The notes under the pieces were generated by a model that saw only the letters and a program-made list of their open reading frames with translations, searched no databases and had not been told where the DNA came from. A program made the position numbers and the translations under genes. A stretch of 7,364 bases of DNA from Chloroflexota bacterium. GTDB taxonomy: Bacteria > Chloroflexota > Dehalococcoidia > Dehalococcoidales > JAUYDJ01. The stretch spans positions 1 through 7,364 of the forward strand of contig JAUYDJ010000195.1 in assembly GCA_030690025.1 (NCBI GenBank). Direction: 5' to 3'. Positions 6,326 to 7,364 of this stretch are shown here, in pieces; position 1 is the first letter of the stretch; each line of letters begins with the position of its first letter.

Positions 6326-7348
6326 CTAACAGTACGGCCCCAGCTTCTTGCCCATCTGGCTGGCCAGTTCCTTCTCCGCCGGGGTCCTGAGCTTGCCGGC
6401 GACCTTGTAGGCGACCGCGGTCAGCGGTGAGTCCATTACCAGCTTCGCCAGTAAGTCGCTGCGGAAAAACAGGCTGGAAATACGGTCGATAAGAGTCTTT
6501 TCTATCTGGAACTGCCTTTTGAACCGCTGCCAGCCCTCGGTGACTACCACGTCCGAGAGCCGCGCTGAGCCCAGCCCGGCTTCTTCGGCAAGGATTATCG
6601 TCTTGACCTGCTGGGGAGAAAAACCCAGCAGCCTTGCCCCCAGGGCATCGGCTACCACCGGGTTATCGGCGACCATGACCAGGTTGGTCTTCACCGCTTC
6701 GCCATACATCGGCCCGTGCTTGTTCAGGGCATAGGTGCCATCGATGACCACAATCTTGGGTTGCAGGAGCTGCGCGATTAGCGCCAGCTTATAGTTGAGA
6801 TTCTGGTGATGCAAGCAGCGCATGGTATCCGGCACGCAGCCCCACAGGTTTTTCAGGCTCAGGCTGACCGTGGTCATGACATGAATCTTCAGCACCGGCA
6901 CCGAGATGAAGCAGTCTATATCCTCCAGCAGCAGCCGGGGCAGCCTTACGGTCACCTTCTTACCCAGGATATCCGACTCCACCGTTTTGGCGGGCAACCC
7001 GGAGAGGTTGACCAGCTCTGCACCGGTCTGCTGGCATATCTCCGGCATGTTATGCCCCTGGAACGCCTCGGCGGCGGTAAAGGCGTGATTACCGCCATCG
7101 GACTCACCGACGATTACCTGGCCGGCCCGGCTCTTGAGCAAGGTCAACAATACCCTGAGAAACTCCGGGCTGGTGGTAACACCCGGCTTATAGGTGGGAA
7201 AGGTGAAATTGGGCTTGACGAAAACCCGCGACCGCCGGTTAACGTATTTCTCCCAGCGGATAAACTGGAGGCCGGCCTGCAGCGCCGCTTTTACGTCGCT
7301 GGCCTCATGAATATAAGCCCGGTATTTAGTGTCCCTTTGCAGACTCAA
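6326..7348 (-). CDS. DUF362-family protein
   Basis: A 340-residue protein with the hallmarks of DUF362 (PF04015): VFVKPNFTFP at 42-51, TTSPEFLRVLL at 58-68, VIVGESDGG at 78-86, FISVPVLKIHVMTTVSLSLK at 147-166 followed by NLWGCVPD, VIDGTYALNKHGPMYGEAV at 201-219, and NLVMVADNPVVADALGARLLGF at 222-243. The C-terminal 90 residues are basic and amphipathic with no ferredoxin-type CxxCxxC cluster, so this is the short form without an added iron-sulfur domain. The family's biochemical role is not settled, to my knowledge; position as first visible gene of a sugar operon suggests a part in glycan or precursor handling, but that is inference. The start is TTG at 7348-7346: an in-frame TGA lies at 7363-7361, and AAGGA lies 8 nt upstream. 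The first in-frame ATG is at residue 101, inside the conserved region, so it cannot be the start. The TAG stop is one base before the glycosyltransferase ATG. Confidence 0.88.
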   Translation of the reverse strand: MSLQRDTKYRAYIHEASDVKAALQAGLQFIRWEKYVNRRSRVFVKPNFTFPTYKPGVTTSPEFLRVLLTLLKSRAGQVIVGESDGGNHAFTAAEAFQGHNMPEICQQTGAELVNLSGLPAKTVESDILGKKVTVRLPRLLLEDIDCFISVPVLKIHVMTTVSLSLKNLWGCVPDTMRCLHHQNLNYKLALIAQLLQPKIVVIDGTYALNKHGPMYGEAVKTNLVMVADNPVVADALGARLLGFSPQQVKTIILAEEAGLGSARLSDVVVTEGWQRFKRQFQIEKTLIDRISSLFFRSDLLAKLVMDSPLTAVAYKVAGKLRTPAEKELASQMGKKLGPYC

Positions 7349-7356
7349 GACTTCTT

Positions 7357-7361
7357 TCCTT
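7357..7361 (-). promoter_or_regulatory. Ribosome-binding site supporting the TTG start of the DUF362 gene
   Basis: The minus strand reads AAGGA, 8 nt before the TTG. The TTG also overlaps a TGA in another frame (TTGA, 7348-7345), so an upstream gene outside the window could end there with the same overlap style seen in the rest of the operon; that upstream gene is not visible. Confidence 0.45.
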
Positions 7362-7364
7362 CAC

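Overview
The window is a single minus-strand operon of eight genes. Each is packed against the next: six of the seven junctions are a 1-nt gap, a direct abutment, or a 4-8 nt overlap. The sequence is moderately GC-rich with G/C-ending codons. Gene content (two GT4-type glycosyltransferases, a nucleotide-sugar epimerase/dehydratase, a DegT-type sugar aminotransferase, a SAM methyltransferase) points to assembly of a decorated surface glycan or secreted glycoside. The host looks like a free-living bacterium. The combination of a DUF362 protein, an E1-like pair in a sugar cluster and a short C-rich/G-rich palindrome in the one real intergenic gap is reminiscent of Chloroflexota (Dehalococcoidia-like) genomes, but that is a weak inference from memory.

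Layout in transcription order (right to left): a DUF362 protein (7348-6326, TTG start); a GT4 glycosyltransferase (6324-5150) interrupted by a frameshift in a run of seven G; an NAD-dependent epimerase/dehydratase (5153-4188) interrupted by an in-frame TGA at codon 47; a thiamine-diphosphate E1 alpha-like subunit (4195-3191, TTG start); its E1 beta-like partner (3189-2221); a 79-nt gap holding an imperfect palindrome; a DegT/DnrJ/EryC1/StrS aminotransferase (2141-1029); a class I methyltransferase (1028-282); and the N-terminal part of a second glycosyltransferase (280-1) that runs off the left edge. The 16 nt at the right edge hold only the leader of the DUF362 gene. No promoter, factor-independent terminator, RNA gene, mobile element or CRISPR array was seen.

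The most interesting point is the E1 alpha/beta pair. It has the thiamine-diphosphate signatures of the E1 component of 2-oxoacid dehydrogenases, but no lipoyl E2 or E3 gene is in the window and it sits between a sugar epimerase/dehydratase and a sugar aminotransferase. E1-like pairs are known in avilamycin biosynthesis (AviB1/AviB2) and in gamma-octose (trioxacarcin-type) clusters, where they are linked to adding a two-carbon unit to an NDP-keto-sugar. The working hypothesis is that this operon makes a two-carbon-branched, aminated and possibly methylated sugar and transfers it to a glycan.

Two adjacent, translationally coupled genes carry one lesion each, about 1 kb apart. They may be assembly or sequencing errors, recent decay, or, for the G run, slippage-controlled expression. 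Both reading frames are otherwise intact and family-like on both sides of the lesion, so any decay is very recent.
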